DNA of 25,198 nucleotides from assembly GCA_003553825.1 (NCBI GenBank), contig PWFL01000023.1, positions 1 through 25,198 of the forward strand, read 5' to 3'. The number at the start of each line of letters is the position of its first letter. Positions within the stretch are counted from its first letter, which is position 1. This DNA is from Candidatus Iainarchaeum sp. (GTDB taxonomy: Archaea; B1Sed10-29). Below, piece after piece: positions 6,592-14,565 of the stretch. Below the pieces are notes generated by a model, which saw nothing but the letters and a program-made list of their open reading frames with translations, did not search any database and was not told the origin of the DNA. Position numbers and translations under genes: made by a program.

Positions 6592-8457
6592 TTATTCTTC
6601 CTCTTCGTTGACCCAGTCGCTCATCATCTTGGTTAATTTATATTTATTCGGGAAGTTTATCCCAAGGTCGAATCCGGATAGGTTTTTTGGTAGTTTTTCT
6701 TCGTTCGACCTTGCTTCTGACCATATTTGTGGTTCTTCTCTCTTCTTTACTTTCAGATAGGGCTTCATCTCTTCAGTATCGGCTATCATGAACAGCGTAC
6801 CTATTTCTCCTAGTTCTTGGTCTCTCTTGAGTGCTTTGTTTATCCTGTGTGCTGATAAAGGATCTATGTAGAGCTGTGAAACTCTCTTACCAATTAGGGT
6901 AGGAGTGAGCTTCTTTTTTTGTTCCTTCTGCTTCATCTCTATGAATCCCCATTCCTCAAGGTCTGAAGTAACATTGTTGAGCAACTCTCTTAGCTGTTCA
7001 GCGGTCCCGTAGGTCTTTCCGTAGAACGTCTTTGAGAAGAATTTCTGTAAATCTTTGAATGAGTGACATGTTCCGGTAATGATTGATAGCACGTGTTCTC
7101 TTAGAACAGGTTCCGAGCCGAGTTTTGATTCCACAGGTTCTAGTTCTCCTTCTATGTATCTATCCTGAAATTCTTCTATCTCTTCTTTTTTTCTAGCTAT
7201 TATTATGGCTTCTCCGTAGTCATCGTACTGTGGTCTGCCAGCTCTTCCAGCTCTTTGTTTGTACCTGTTCGTTTGTATTAGTTCGGATCCCTGTCCTGTA
7301 TACATGTACATTGAGTTCATAACCACTCTCTTGGTTGGTAGATTTATTCCTGCTGCTAGCGTTGGTGTGGCTACTATAATCCTTATCAGACCTTTCTCGA
7401 ATGCTTTTTCCACTGCGTTTCTTTGTTTTCTCACTAGTCCTGCGTGGTGGAATGCTGCTCCTTTTTCAACGAGTTCTGCTAGTTTTTTACACTGTTCGGT
7501 TGGTCTTGATAACGCGTTCTCGATCTCTCGTGCTGTTTCGGATAATGCGTGTTTTTCTTTATCTATCTTTTTCTTTGTTAGTTCTGATGCTCTTTTCGCG
7601 TTGGACTCGGAGTTGTTTCGTGTGTTCGCGAAGACTATTGATTGTTCGTTCTTTTCTAGTGTTTCCTGTATCAGTGTATCTAATTCCCGTGATCTTTTCT
7701 CTATTTGTCGGTTTTCTTTGCCTTTGAATCTTATCAGGCCATTGTGGTATATTCCTTCGTATAGTGGTACTGGTCTGTAGTTCGATTTAATTGTTTTCGA
7801 GTTTATCCATTCCGAGATTTGTTCGGAGTTGGGCATCGTGGCTGATAGAGCGATTATCTGTATATCTGGTTTCAGGTGTTTTATCCTGGATATTAGTACT
7901 TCGAGTGTTGGTCCTCTGTTACTGTCAACGTTCTGTATTTCATCTACTACTAGTAGTTCTAGGTCTTTTAGCCATTCTGGATCGTGTCTTAACAGTGAAT
8001 CTGCTTTTTCGTAGCTGGATATGATTAAGTCGTGTTTTTTGAGTTTCTTGTCTTCGGAGTCGTAGTCACCTATTGATAGGGCAACGTCCATTCCAAGTGA
8101 GCTGTATTTTTTCTTGAAGTTCTGGTATTGTTCAGTGGCTAGTGCTCTTAATGGACATATGTAGAGGGCTTTTGCTCCGTCGTTCACTGTGTTTTTCACT
8201 GATATTAGCTCGGCTATTAGTGTTTTACCTGATCCTGTGGGTGACGAGACTACGTAGGATTTCTTTTCTTTATTTAGGAGCCCTTTTTGAATTGCTTTTG
8301 TCTGAACTGGGTTTAATTGAGTTATATTTTCTTTTTCCAGTATTTCAGTTACTTGTTTGGGCAGTCCGTTTTCTTCAACGGCTTTTTCCACTTTCATGTT
8401 TTTGTTTTCCATGTGTTTATTCTTCTTCTCGAAGTTTTTCTTCTCTAGGTTTTTCAT
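6592..8457 (-). CDS. hel308: Hel308 helicase, N-terminal piece (RecA domains, winged helix, most of ratchet)
   Basis: 621 aa; Hel308 unwinds lagging strands at stalled forks. Superfamily 2 motifs: I in SSPTGSGKT, Ia CPLRALATEQ, II DEIQ, III LSATMPN, IV SIVFANTR, V VATPTLAAGINLP, VI QRAGRAGRPQYD. Motif II is DEIQ where Hel308 usually has DExH. The piece ends MMSDWVNEEEE followed by TAA, in the middle of the ratchet domain, and the missing C-terminal part follows in the same frame at 6585. Together they make about 757 residues, near the family's usual length. The first 20 residues are Lys/Glu/Asn-rich; the internal ATG at 8397 (MKVEKAVEENG) resembles the usual Hel308 N-terminus better. No strong Shine-Dalgarno is seen. 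Confidence 0.93.
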   Translation of the reverse strand: MKNLEKKNFEKKNKHMENKNMKVEKAVEENGLPKQVTEILEKENITQLNPVQTKAIQKGLLNKEKKSYVVSSPTGSGKTLIAELISVKNTVNDGAKALYICPLRALATEQYQNFKKKYSSLGMDVALSIGDYDSEDKKLKKHDLIISSYEKADSLLRHDPEWLKDLELLVVDEIQNVDSNRGPTLEVLISRIKHLKPDIQIIALSATMPNSEQISEWINSKTIKSNYRPVPLYEGIYHNGLIRFKGKENRQIEKRSRELDTLIQETLEKNEQSIVFANTRNNSESNAKRASELTKKKIDKEKHALSETAREIENALSRPTEQCKKLAELVEKGAAFHHAGLVRKQRNAVEKAFEKGLIRIIVATPTLAAGINLPTKRVVMNSMYMYTGQGSELIQTNRYKQRAGRAGRPQYDDYGEAIIIARKKEEIEEFQDRYIEGELEPVESKLGSEPVLREHVLSIITGTCHSFKDLQKFFSKTFYGKTYGTAEQLRELLNNVTSDLEEWGFIEMKQKEQKKKLTPTLIGKRVSQLYIDPLSAHRINKALKRDQELGEIGTLFMIADTEEMKPYLKVKKREEPQIWSEARSNEEKLPKNLSGFDLGINFPNKYKLTKMMSDWVNEEEE

Positions 8458-8540
8458 GGATGTAGTGATCTTCAGTGGATAAAACTAGTTTTTTCCAAAA
8501 AAATAGGGTTCAAAGGTGCTTGATTAATTAGAAGACTTAT

Positions 8541-9176
8541 TTATTTTTTAGCTATCTTCAGTAGCTTTTTAAGAGCTTTTCTCTTTTTTCTGTATTTGTT
8601 TAGTTTTTTTCTTAGTTTTTTCATTCTTTTGTCCACTAGATCTTTGGAGAACTGTTCTCTTTCCATTACTTGTTCCTGTATGGTTCCTCTTCCTTCAGCT
8701 ATTTGGCTATTTGATGCTTCTAGAAGTCTTTCTCTGTATTCTGGTTCGTTAACGAACATCTTTAGCATGTCTTTCCATTCTGAGTCATTTACTTTTTCCA
8801 TTGGTGGCTGTATTTCCTTGTATGCTTCTTTATAGTCATCGTCAGTTCTTTTCTTGTACAGGTGTCTCCAGTAAAGCGGGTTCAGTGACTTTTTAACCGG
8901 GTTGAGTTTATCTCTGTCTTTCTCTCTTTTCTTTCTTCTAAGTTTTGTTAGTTCTTCTCTGAGGTATTCTTCCTTTTTCTTTGCTTGGTTTATCTGTTTC
9001 TTGATTCTCTTCTTCCCTGGATAGATTAAATCAGGTTTTCCAGATCCTTCTCTATCTATCTTGAGTATACCGCCCTGATTCAGGTAAATCTCAATAGCCT
9101 CCTCTATATCTTTGGAGTTGCTACTACCGAGTTTGAGGTTTAAGTACTCCGAGAATCTTCCTAGTATGGTGGACAT
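8541..9176 (-). CDS. Unknown Lys/Arg-rich, probably helical protein
   Basis: 211 aa, not recognised. The N-terminal 45 residues (ILGRFSEYLNLKLG, KDIEEAIEIYL) could be a small folded helical domain. Then come a charged helical or coiled-coil stretch (about 60-95), a middle segment with NPLYWRHLYKKR and SEWKDMLKMFVNEPEYRERL, and a very basic C-terminus of about 30 residues made mostly of Lys, Arg and Leu. The basic tail suggests nucleic-acid or ribosome binding. It lies 83 bases upstream of hel308 on the same strand and diverges from nac over 91 bp. No function is assigned. Confidence 0.75.
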   Translation of the reverse strand: MSTILGRFSEYLNLKLGSSNSKDIEEAIEIYLNQGGILKIDREGSGKPDLIYPGKKRIKKQINQAKKKEEYLREELTKLRRKKREKDRDKLNPVKKSLNPLYWRHLYKKRTDDDYKEAYKEIQPPMEKVNDSEWKDMLKMFVNEPEYRERLLEASNSQIAEGRGTIQEQVMEREQFSKDLVDKRMKKLRKKLNKYRKKRKALKKLLKIAKK

Positions 9177-9188
9177 ATTTAACCCAGT

Positions 9189-9199
9189 GTATATAAAAG
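9189..9199 (+). promoter_or_regulatory. TATA element of nac
   Basis: GTATATAAAAG in the 91-bp divergent spacer, about 70-80 bases before the nac ATG. A reverse-oriented TATA-like TTTAAAT lies at about 9208-9214 and could serve the minus-strand gene. Confidence 0.45.
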
Positions 9200-9267
9200 A
9201 ATCATGGTTTAAATAAGAAACAGAAAAATTAATTTGAAAAAATCAAACTCAAAAGGAGGTTTTAAAT

Positions 9268-9594
9268 ATGATGCCAGGATCGCTTGATCCAAAAAAGATG
9301 CAGAAGATGATGAAACAGATGGGCATGGAGCCCAAACAAATCGATGCGGAAGAAGTAGTGATTAGAGGAAAGGATAACTACGTTGTGAAGAATCCGCAAG
9401 TCACTTTGATAGAGATGAAAGGTAAGAAAACATTTCAAGTGATGGGAGATGTACAGGAAGGTAAGAAAGAAATTTACAGTGACGAAGATATAGAGACAGT
9501 TTCGGATAAAGCAGATGTATCTGAAGAAGAAGCAAAGAAAGCTCTTGAAGAAACTGATGGAGATATAGCTGACGCTATAATGAAGTTAAAGTAG
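9268..9594 (+). CDS. nac: Nascent polypeptide-associated complex protein (archaeal NAC)
   Basis: 108 aa, the usual size. Archaeal NAC forms a homodimer at the ribosome exit tunnel and contacts nascent chains. The start MMPGSLDPKKMQKMMKQMGM is typical. The NAC domain covers about residues 25-70 (EEVVIRGKDNYVV, VTLIEMKGKKTFQVMG), and a C-terminal UBA domain covers about 72-108 (VSEEEAKKALEETDGDIADAIMKLK, the last 25 residues). A strong Shine-Dalgarno AAGGAGGT (9253-9260) lies 7 bases before the ATG. A small inverted repeat, TTTGA-AAAAA-TCAAA (9233-9247), is in the leader. Codon use favours T-ending codons, as in sepF and the PRC-barrel gene. Confidence 0.96.
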   Translation: MMPGSLDPKKMQKMMKQMGMEPKQIDAEEVVIRGKDNYVVKNPQVTLIEMKGKKTFQVMGDVQEGKKEIYSDEDIETVSDKADVSEEEAKKALEETDGDIADAIMKLK

Positions 9595-9602
9595 AGAAAT
9601 AG

Positions 9603-10697
9603 TTATTCAGATGTGAGGTCAAATATTTCATCGTAGAGGATCTTGTAGGAGACCTCCATCGGAACCTCTTCTTCAGTATGTTCAAACGGGACGGTTGTGA
9701 ACCCTGTGTCAAGTTCAGGATCAACTATAGTGTATTCTTCCCCTTCAAGAGTAACTTGGTCGGGCATGTCCACTTCCACTGTTTTTTCCACATTCAGTTC
9801 AAGGAACTCCTTATCTCTCATGTAATCTATAGTCTCATTGAAGTTTGATTCATCCATAGCCATGACTGAAATCGTTTTTGTTTCATTATCTATATCAACC
9901 TGCATCGCTGAGAGATTTTTTATATTTTCTTTCTGCTCTTCGGAGAGATTTTGATCTTGATAGGAATACTGGGCAGCGTACTGCTGTGTGCTAATTATTT
10001 CAAGGGTGTGGTTCTTTTTGATGGTTCTTCCCTTCTCTTCGAAGTGTTCGTCCGTGACACCGTACCTTGGGAAGTCTCGGTCCTGTCTGCATCTGGCTGG
10101 TGCATGAGTGAGCTGGTTATCAAGGTCAGCTATCATTTGAGGACAATCTATTTCAATGGATTGATTCAGATGCTGTGAATACATTGTTTGAGTTGAGATG
10201 GATTGATTACCCGTGTGGATAGTTATCTCTTCATCATCTTCAGTGGTGCCCGTTATATTCGAGGGCAGTGTCACTTCTCCTTCTCTATAGGTTGATACGT
10301 CCTGGTAGTGTCTGGATAGGTGGAACCATAACTTGAACCCTACTTCACCTGCTTGAGAGCTGTTCTGTACTTCCACTACTCCACTGTAATCCCATCCTCC
10401 TCTTGTTGGATTTGGAGATGTAATGGAGTAATTAATATCTTCAGATACTGCTGCTTCGATTCTTTCCCTCATAGCGGTAACATCGTTGTCCTCGCCAACG
10501 GCTTCGAAGTACACGTAAGGATCCAAAGAAGATATTTCAGATTCGAATACAGATTCAAATACCTGTTGATCCACAGGCTCTTCCCCATTCTCATCGGGAA
10601 GCTCTATTTCTTCTCCACCCCCGATGAAACGTATTACCGGTCCTAAAGAGAGTCCGAAGAGTATTATTACCACGAGTATTAATCCTTTTTTCTCCAA
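9603..10697 (-). CDS. Unknown membrane-anchored exported protein
   Basis: About 364 aa, not recognised. A start at TTG 10697 is preferred because AGGTGG (minus strand, 10708-10703) lies 5 bases before it; the frame stays open to another TTG at 10715. An N-terminal EKKG and a hydrophobic helix (LILVVIILFGLSLGPVIRF) form a signal anchor, so the rest faces outside. The ectodomain is acidic and carries about nine N-glycosylation sequons (such as NSSQ, NITG, NHTL and NETK). It has two Cys (DCPQ and ARCR), about 25-30 residues apart, that could pair. Its 3' end lies 8 bases from the nac stop, convergent. The function is unknown. Confidence 0.8.
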   Translation of the reverse strand: MEKKGLILVVIILFGLSLGPVIRFIGGGEEIELPDENGEEPVDQQVFESVFESEISSLDPYVYFEAVGEDNDVTAMRERIEAAVSEDINYSITSPNPTRGGWDYSGVVEVQNSSQAGEVGFKLWFHLSRHYQDVSTYREGEVTLPSNITGTTEDDEEITIHTGNQSISTQTMYSQHLNQSIEIDCPQMIADLDNQLTHAPARCRQDRDFPRYGVTDEHFEEKGRTIKKNHTLEIISTQQYAAQYSYQDQNLSEEQKENIKNLSAMQVDIDNETKTISVMAMDESNFNETIDYMRDKEFLELNVEKTVEVDMPDQVTLEGEEYTIVDPELDTGFTTVPFEHTEEEVPMEVSYKILYDEIFDLTSE

Positions 10698-10715
10698 TTT
10701 AACCACCTGTGACAA

Positions 10716-10982
10716 AAATCTTAATATTGATTTTTTAGTTAACTGTAACCAATAATTAGTTACTGAGCTCTGTACTTATATTTCTTTGTGGTCGATACCC
10801 TGAAATCATTGGTTTCACACTTTTTTACACCATATTTATATACTATGATGGGAAAAATTAACACTGCAAAGAGTCAGGTTCTAGTATCGAAATCTTGTAT
10901 CAAGATATTCAAAGAACGCAGTTACGAAGACAGAGGAAAAGATAAAAGAAACACCTAACAAGTTAAACAAAGTGATTAAAAT
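10716..10982. other. 267-bp divergent intergenic region with a TATA element
   Basis: Separates the exported-protein gene (minus) from the FKBP gene (plus). TTTATATA at 10835-10842 is a good TATA candidate, giving a leader of about 115 bases for the FKBP gene. I see no convincing RNA gene. A 37-codon ORF starts at 10845 but begins too close to the TATA element. Confidence 0.4.
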
Positions 10983-11696
10983 ATGGATAAATTCTACAGG
11001 GTCGAATACACCGGTAAGATAAAGAGAACAGGAGACGTTTTCGACACCACGGACGAAGAAGTTGCTGAAGAAGAAGGAATACATAACGAGAAAATGGAGT
11101 ACGGTCCAAGAGACCTAACAAGCGAAGAAGAATTGATAGAAGGAGTAATGGAGCAACTTGAAGAGATGGAAGAAGGGGAAGAAAAGGAATTCACGGTTCC
11201 CCCTGAAAAAGGATATGGAAAAAGAGACCCTAGCAAAGTAGAGATGGTTCCGAAAAAAGATTTTGAAGATACTGAAGTAACTCCAATGCCAGGAATGCAA
11301 GTAATACTGGACGGACAACCCGCTAAAATACAAACAGTGTCAGGAGGAAGAGTTAGAGTAGACTTCAACAACCCTCTCGCAGGCAAGGATTTAGAATACA
11401 AAATGAAGGTATTGAAGGTGTTTGAAAAAGATGAAGAAAAAGCCAAGGTACTGATAAAGGAAGAATTACCAGTATCAGAAGAAGAAATAAGAACACAAGA
11501 ACAGATGGAAAAAGAAACAGAAGACAATAAAGACACTAAGAAACTCCTAAAGGTTCAAGTACCTTTAGGAACCTTTGGAAAAGATGCAGAAGAAGAGAAA
11601 GAACAAGTAAAGGAAAAAATAAAAGATAAAACATCCTACGAAACCATTGAAATAGAAGAAGAAGCAATGGAAGAGGAAGAAAAAGGAGAAGAATAA
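10983..11696 (+). CDS. FKBP-type peptidyl-prolyl isomerase, SlyD-like, with C-terminal extension
   Basis: 237 aa, similar in size to the long archaeal FKBPs such as the 26-kDa form of Methanocaldococcus. It is a cytosolic prolyl isomerase and chaperone. The FKBP core begins YRVEYTGKIKRTGDVFDTT, with VPPEKGYGKRDP at the edge of the flap. The insert-in-flap chaperone domain occupies about 80-130 (MPGMQVILDG, GRVRVDFNNPLAGKDLEY), and the core closes at LEYKMKVLKVF. A Glu/Lys-rich extension (about 150-237) ends in a run of acids, longer than in bacterial SlyD; M. jannaschii FKBP26 also has a C-terminal domain. No Shine-Dalgarno precedes the ATG, and an in-frame stop just upstream fixes the start. 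Confidence 0.94.
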   Translation: MDKFYRVEYTGKIKRTGDVFDTTDEEVAEEEGIHNEKMEYGPRDLTSEEELIEGVMEQLEEMEEGEEKEFTVPPEKGYGKRDPSKVEMVPKKDFEDTEVTPMPGMQVILDGQPAKIQTVSGGRVRVDFNNPLAGKDLEYKMKVLKVFEKDEEKAKVLIKEELPVSEEEIRTQEQMEKETEDNKDTKKLLKVQVPLGTFGKDAEEEKEQVKEKIKDKTSYETIEIEEEAMEEEEKGEE

Positions 11697-11704
11697 ACAT
11701 TAGA

Positions 11705-11715
11705 TTTAAATAGGC
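11705..11715 (+). promoter_or_regulatory. TATA element of psmB with shared TAAATAGGC motif
   Basis: TTTAAATAGGC about 90 bases before the psmB ATG. TAAATAGGC recurs at 12501-12509 before aCPSF1, suggesting a common promoter form for the two genes. Confidence 0.4.
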
Positions 11716-11801
11716 CTAGCCACAAGAATACAGTGACTCACCTAAATGAAATTAAACACCCTGAATTCTTAATTTGTTAACCCCTAAGAGGAAGTTTTAT
11801 T

Positions 11802-12473
11802 ATGAACCAACAAGAACAAGAAAAACAAATAAGAGAACAGAAAGAAAACCAATCCAAGACCACCACCCTAGGACTAAAATCCGAAGAAGGTGTTGTACTA
11901 GCAACAGAAAGCCAAGCATCAATGGGATATCTAGTAGCGGACAAATACGCGGAAAAGATAATCCCACTACAAGACCACATAGCACTAACAATCTCTGGAG
12001 GAGTAGGAGACGCTCAAACACTAGGAAGAATAATGAAAGCACAGACAAATCTATACCAACTCGAAAGAAAAAGAAAAATGAATGTAGAATCAGCAGCACC
12101 CTTACTAGCGAACGTGCTACAAGGAAACAGATTACTACCGTTCTACGTGAGCCTCATAATGGGAGGCTACGACAAAGAACCACAACTATACTCATTAGAT
12201 GCACTTGGATCAAAGATGGAGAAAAAAGCAGCAGCAACAGGATCAGGATCACCAATAGCATACGGAGTACTGGAAAACTACTACGAAGAAGAAAACGACA
12301 TAGAAGACAACCTAGAAATAGCTCTAAAAGCAATACACGCAGCAAAAGAAAGAGACTCAATGTCCGGAGGAAGAAACATACACCTAATGCAGATCACGGA
12401 AAAAGGATCAAAAAAATACACTCAAGAAGAAATAGAAGAACTCAAAAAAGACATAGACCTACGAAGAATATAG
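11802..12473 (+). CDS. psmB: Proteasome beta subunit
   Basis: 223 aa. This is the N-terminal-nucleophile protease subunit of the archaeal 20S proteasome. A propeptide of about 19 residues, rich in Gln, Glu and Lys, precedes TTTLGLKSEEGVVLATE. Counting from the first Thr as T1, E17 and K33 occupy the catalytic-site positions (E17 also occurs in Thermoplasma). TISGGVGDAQ, LLANVLQGNR, FYVSLIMGGYD and ATGSGSPIAYGVLE are family signatures. The residue before T1 is Lys, where beta precursors normally have Gly. GAGG (11788-11791) about 10 bases before the ATG is a probable ribosome-binding site. Codons are A/C-ending, as in aCPSF1. The alpha subunit is not in the window. Confidence 0.95.
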   Translation: MNQQEQEKQIREQKENQSKTTTLGLKSEEGVVLATESQASMGYLVADKYAEKIIPLQDHIALTISGGVGDAQTLGRIMKAQTNLYQLERKRKMNVESAAPLLANVLQGNRLLPFYVSLIMGGYDKEPQLYSLDALGSKMEKKAAATGSGSPIAYGVLENYYEEENDIEDNLEIALKAIHAAKERDSMSGGRNIHLMQITEKGSKKYTQEEIEELKKDIDLRRI

Positions 12474-12500
12474 AAAACAAAAAAAGAAACACCAAATTCC

Positions 12501-12509
12501 TAAATAGGC
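12501..12509 (+). promoter_or_regulatory. TAAATAGGC motif upstream of aCPSF1
   Basis: Same 9-mer as in the psmB promoter, inside the 195-bp A-rich spacer between psmB and aCPSF1 and about 168 bases before the ATG. A promoter role is inferred from the repeat. Nothing else recognisable lies in this spacer apart from the ribosome-binding site. Confidence 0.3.
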
Positions 12510-12668
12510 TCATCCAACCCGAAAACAAACAGAACCAGAGATAAGTATTAGTAAACAAAGAAAACAACTCAAAAAGCTCAAAGAAACAATAGAATCTATA
12601 ACAACAATTACACAACTAACTATAAGAACAACAAACAATACATAGAACAAATATAAGGAGTTTTAACT

Positions 12669-14561
12669 ATGACATACTTAGAAGAACTTAAAGAAGAAAT
12701 AAGAGAAGAAGTACCGGAAGAAGTGATGCTCACAAAGATAGAAGCAGAAGGATCCGACCTCGTACTATACTCAAAAAACATATCCAAACTAATCAACGAC
12801 GAAACCATAATAAAAAACCTGGCAAAGAAATTCAAAAAAAGATTCATACCAAGAACCGATGAATCAATGCTACAACCACCTGAAAAAGCAAAGGAAACAA
12901 TAGAAGAAATAATACCAAAGGACCCAGGACTAAAATCCATAGAATTCAGCCCAAGCTTCAGCAGAGTAGCGATAAAAGCGGAAAAACTAGGACTGATAAT
13001 AGGAAAAAATGGAAAAACAATCAGAGAAATAACAACAAAAACAGGATGGAAACCACAACTGCAAAGAACACCAAAAGAAGAACCACAAACACTCAAAGCA
13101 ATAAGAAAAATCCTAATAGAAGAAGAAAAAGAAAGAAAAAAAATACTGAAAGGATTTGGAGAAAAAATATTCAAGGAACCACCCGAAGAAATAGACTGGG
13201 TAAGAACCACATCACTAGGAGCAAACAGAGAAGTAGGAAGAAGCTGCTTCCTACTGGAAACACCTGAAAGCAAAGTAATGCTCGACGCAGGAGTAAAAAT
13301 AGATGGAAAGGACTCGGACAAATACCCATACCTCTCATCAATAAACTTCTCACTGGACGAATTGGACGCAGTCATAGTGAGCCACGCACATCTGGATCAC
13401 TCAGGATTCGTACCATACCTCTACAACTACGGTTACGAAGGACCGGTCTACTCAACAAAGCCAACAAGAACACTAATGACGTTACTGCAAAAAGACTTCA
13501 TAAAAATTGCTAAAAGAGAAGCAGAAAACCCACCATACGATGAAAAATCCATAAAGAAACAAATACTACGCTCCATAGCAAAAGGATACGGAGAAGTAAC
13601 GGACATAACCCCAGACATGAGATTAACACTTCAGAACGCGGGCCACATATTAGGCTCAAGCATAACACACCTACACATAGGAGAAGGAGCACACAACCTA
13701 GTGTACACCGGGGACTTAAAATTCGGATACACCGAGATGCTCAACCCAGCACACACCGACTTCCCAAGAATAGAGACCCTAATAATGGAGTCAACATACG
13801 GAGGACAAGAAGACAGACAACAAGACACGCGAAAGAGCAAAAAAGAACTAGTAAAAATAATAAAAGAAACCACGGACCGAAACGGAACAGTACTAATACC
13901 TAGCTTTGGAGTGGGAAGAGCACAAGCAATTATGCTTATACTGGAAGAAAATCACAGGAAAAATAACTTCAACGTGCCAGTATACGTGGACGGAATGATA
14001 AAAGAAGCCTCAGCAATCCACACAGCCTACCCAGAGCACTTGAAGAAAAACGTGAAAAAAAGAGTACTACACGACAAATCCCCATTCGAATCAGAAATAT
14101 TCAAGATGGTGGACAGAGACCAAAGAGACGAAATAACTGACAGAGGAAAATCAGTAATACTGTCACCAAGCGGTATGATGTCAGGAGGACCAGTAATAGA
14201 CTACTTCAAGAAACTATGCGGCGATTCAAAGAACACAATAGTCTTTGTCGGATACCAAGCACAAGGAACACTTGGAAGAAAAATAGAAAAGGGAAACAAA
14301 GAAGTGGTGCTAGAAGATCAAAACGGAGAATTAACAGAATACAAAATAAACGCGGACGTGAAATCAATATCCGGTTTCAGCGGACACGCAGATATAAATG
14401 AATTACTGGGATACTACAAAAAGATAAATCCAAAGCCGGAGAAAGTACTAGTAGTGCACGGGGAAGAGAGCAAGACAAAGAACTTTGCAAAGAGCCTGAA
14501 CTACAAATTCAACGTTGATACAATATCCCCCAGGAACCTGGAATCAATTAGATTAAAATAA
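12669..14561 (+). CDS. fttA: aCPSF1 / FttA, KH-domain beta-CASP ribonuclease and transcription terminator
   Basis: 630 aa, the usual length. FttA ends archaeal transcription by cutting nascent RNA at U-rich sites. Two N-terminal KH-like segments are present (VMLTKIEAEGSDLVLY; VAIKAEKLGLIIGKNGKTI with the IGKNG loop). The metallo-beta-lactamase motifs are HAHLDH, NAGHILGSS and YTGDLKFG. The beta-CASP motifs are A in METTYGG-like MESTYGG, B in FSGHAD and C in VVHGEES, and SPSGMMSGGP is also typical. All metal ligands are present, so it should be active. AAGGAG (12655-12660) lies 8 bases before the ATG. It is convergent with the SepRS-like gene, with a gap of only 4 bases. Confidence 0.97.
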   Translation: MTYLEELKEEIREEVPEEVMLTKIEAEGSDLVLYSKNISKLINDETIIKNLAKKFKKRFIPRTDESMLQPPEKAKETIEEIIPKDPGLKSIEFSPSFSRVAIKAEKLGLIIGKNGKTIREITTKTGWKPQLQRTPKEEPQTLKAIRKILIEEEKERKKILKGFGEKIFKEPPEEIDWVRTTSLGANREVGRSCFLLETPESKVMLDAGVKIDGKDSDKYPYLSSINFSLDELDAVIVSHAHLDHSGFVPYLYNYGYEGPVYSTKPTRTLMTLLQKDFIKIAKREAENPPYDEKSIKKQILRSIAKGYGEVTDITPDMRLTLQNAGHILGSSITHLHIGEGAHNLVYTGDLKFGYTEMLNPAHTDFPRIETLIMESTYGGQEDRQQDTRKSKKELVKIIKETTDRNGTVLIPSFGVGRAQAIMLILEENHRKNNFNVPVYVDGMIKEASAIHTAYPEHLKKNVKKRVLHDKSPFESEIFKMVDRDQRDEITDRGKSVILSPSGMMSGGPVIDYFKKLCGDSKNTIVFVGYQAQGTLGRKIEKGNKEVVLEDQNGELTEYKINADVKSISGFSGHADINELLGYYKKINPKPEKVLVVHGEESKTKNFAKSLNYKFNVDTISPRNLESIRLK

Positions 14562-14565
14562 AGGA

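Noticed and set aside
7259..7780. Plus-strand ORFs of up to 173 codons opposite hel308
   Set aside because: They are hydrophobic Ser/Phe/Leu-rich antisense shadows of a clearly coding gene; the same holds for those opposite the coiled-coil and rhomboid genes.
10845..10958. 37-codon ORF before the FKBP gene
   Set aside because: It begins 3 bases after the TATA element, upstream of any likely transcript start, and has no ribosome-binding site.
11774..12544. 256-codon ORF overlapping psmB
   Set aside because: Its translation is a low-complexity run of Lys, Arg, Thr and Asn, produced by reading the A-rich psmB gene in another frame.
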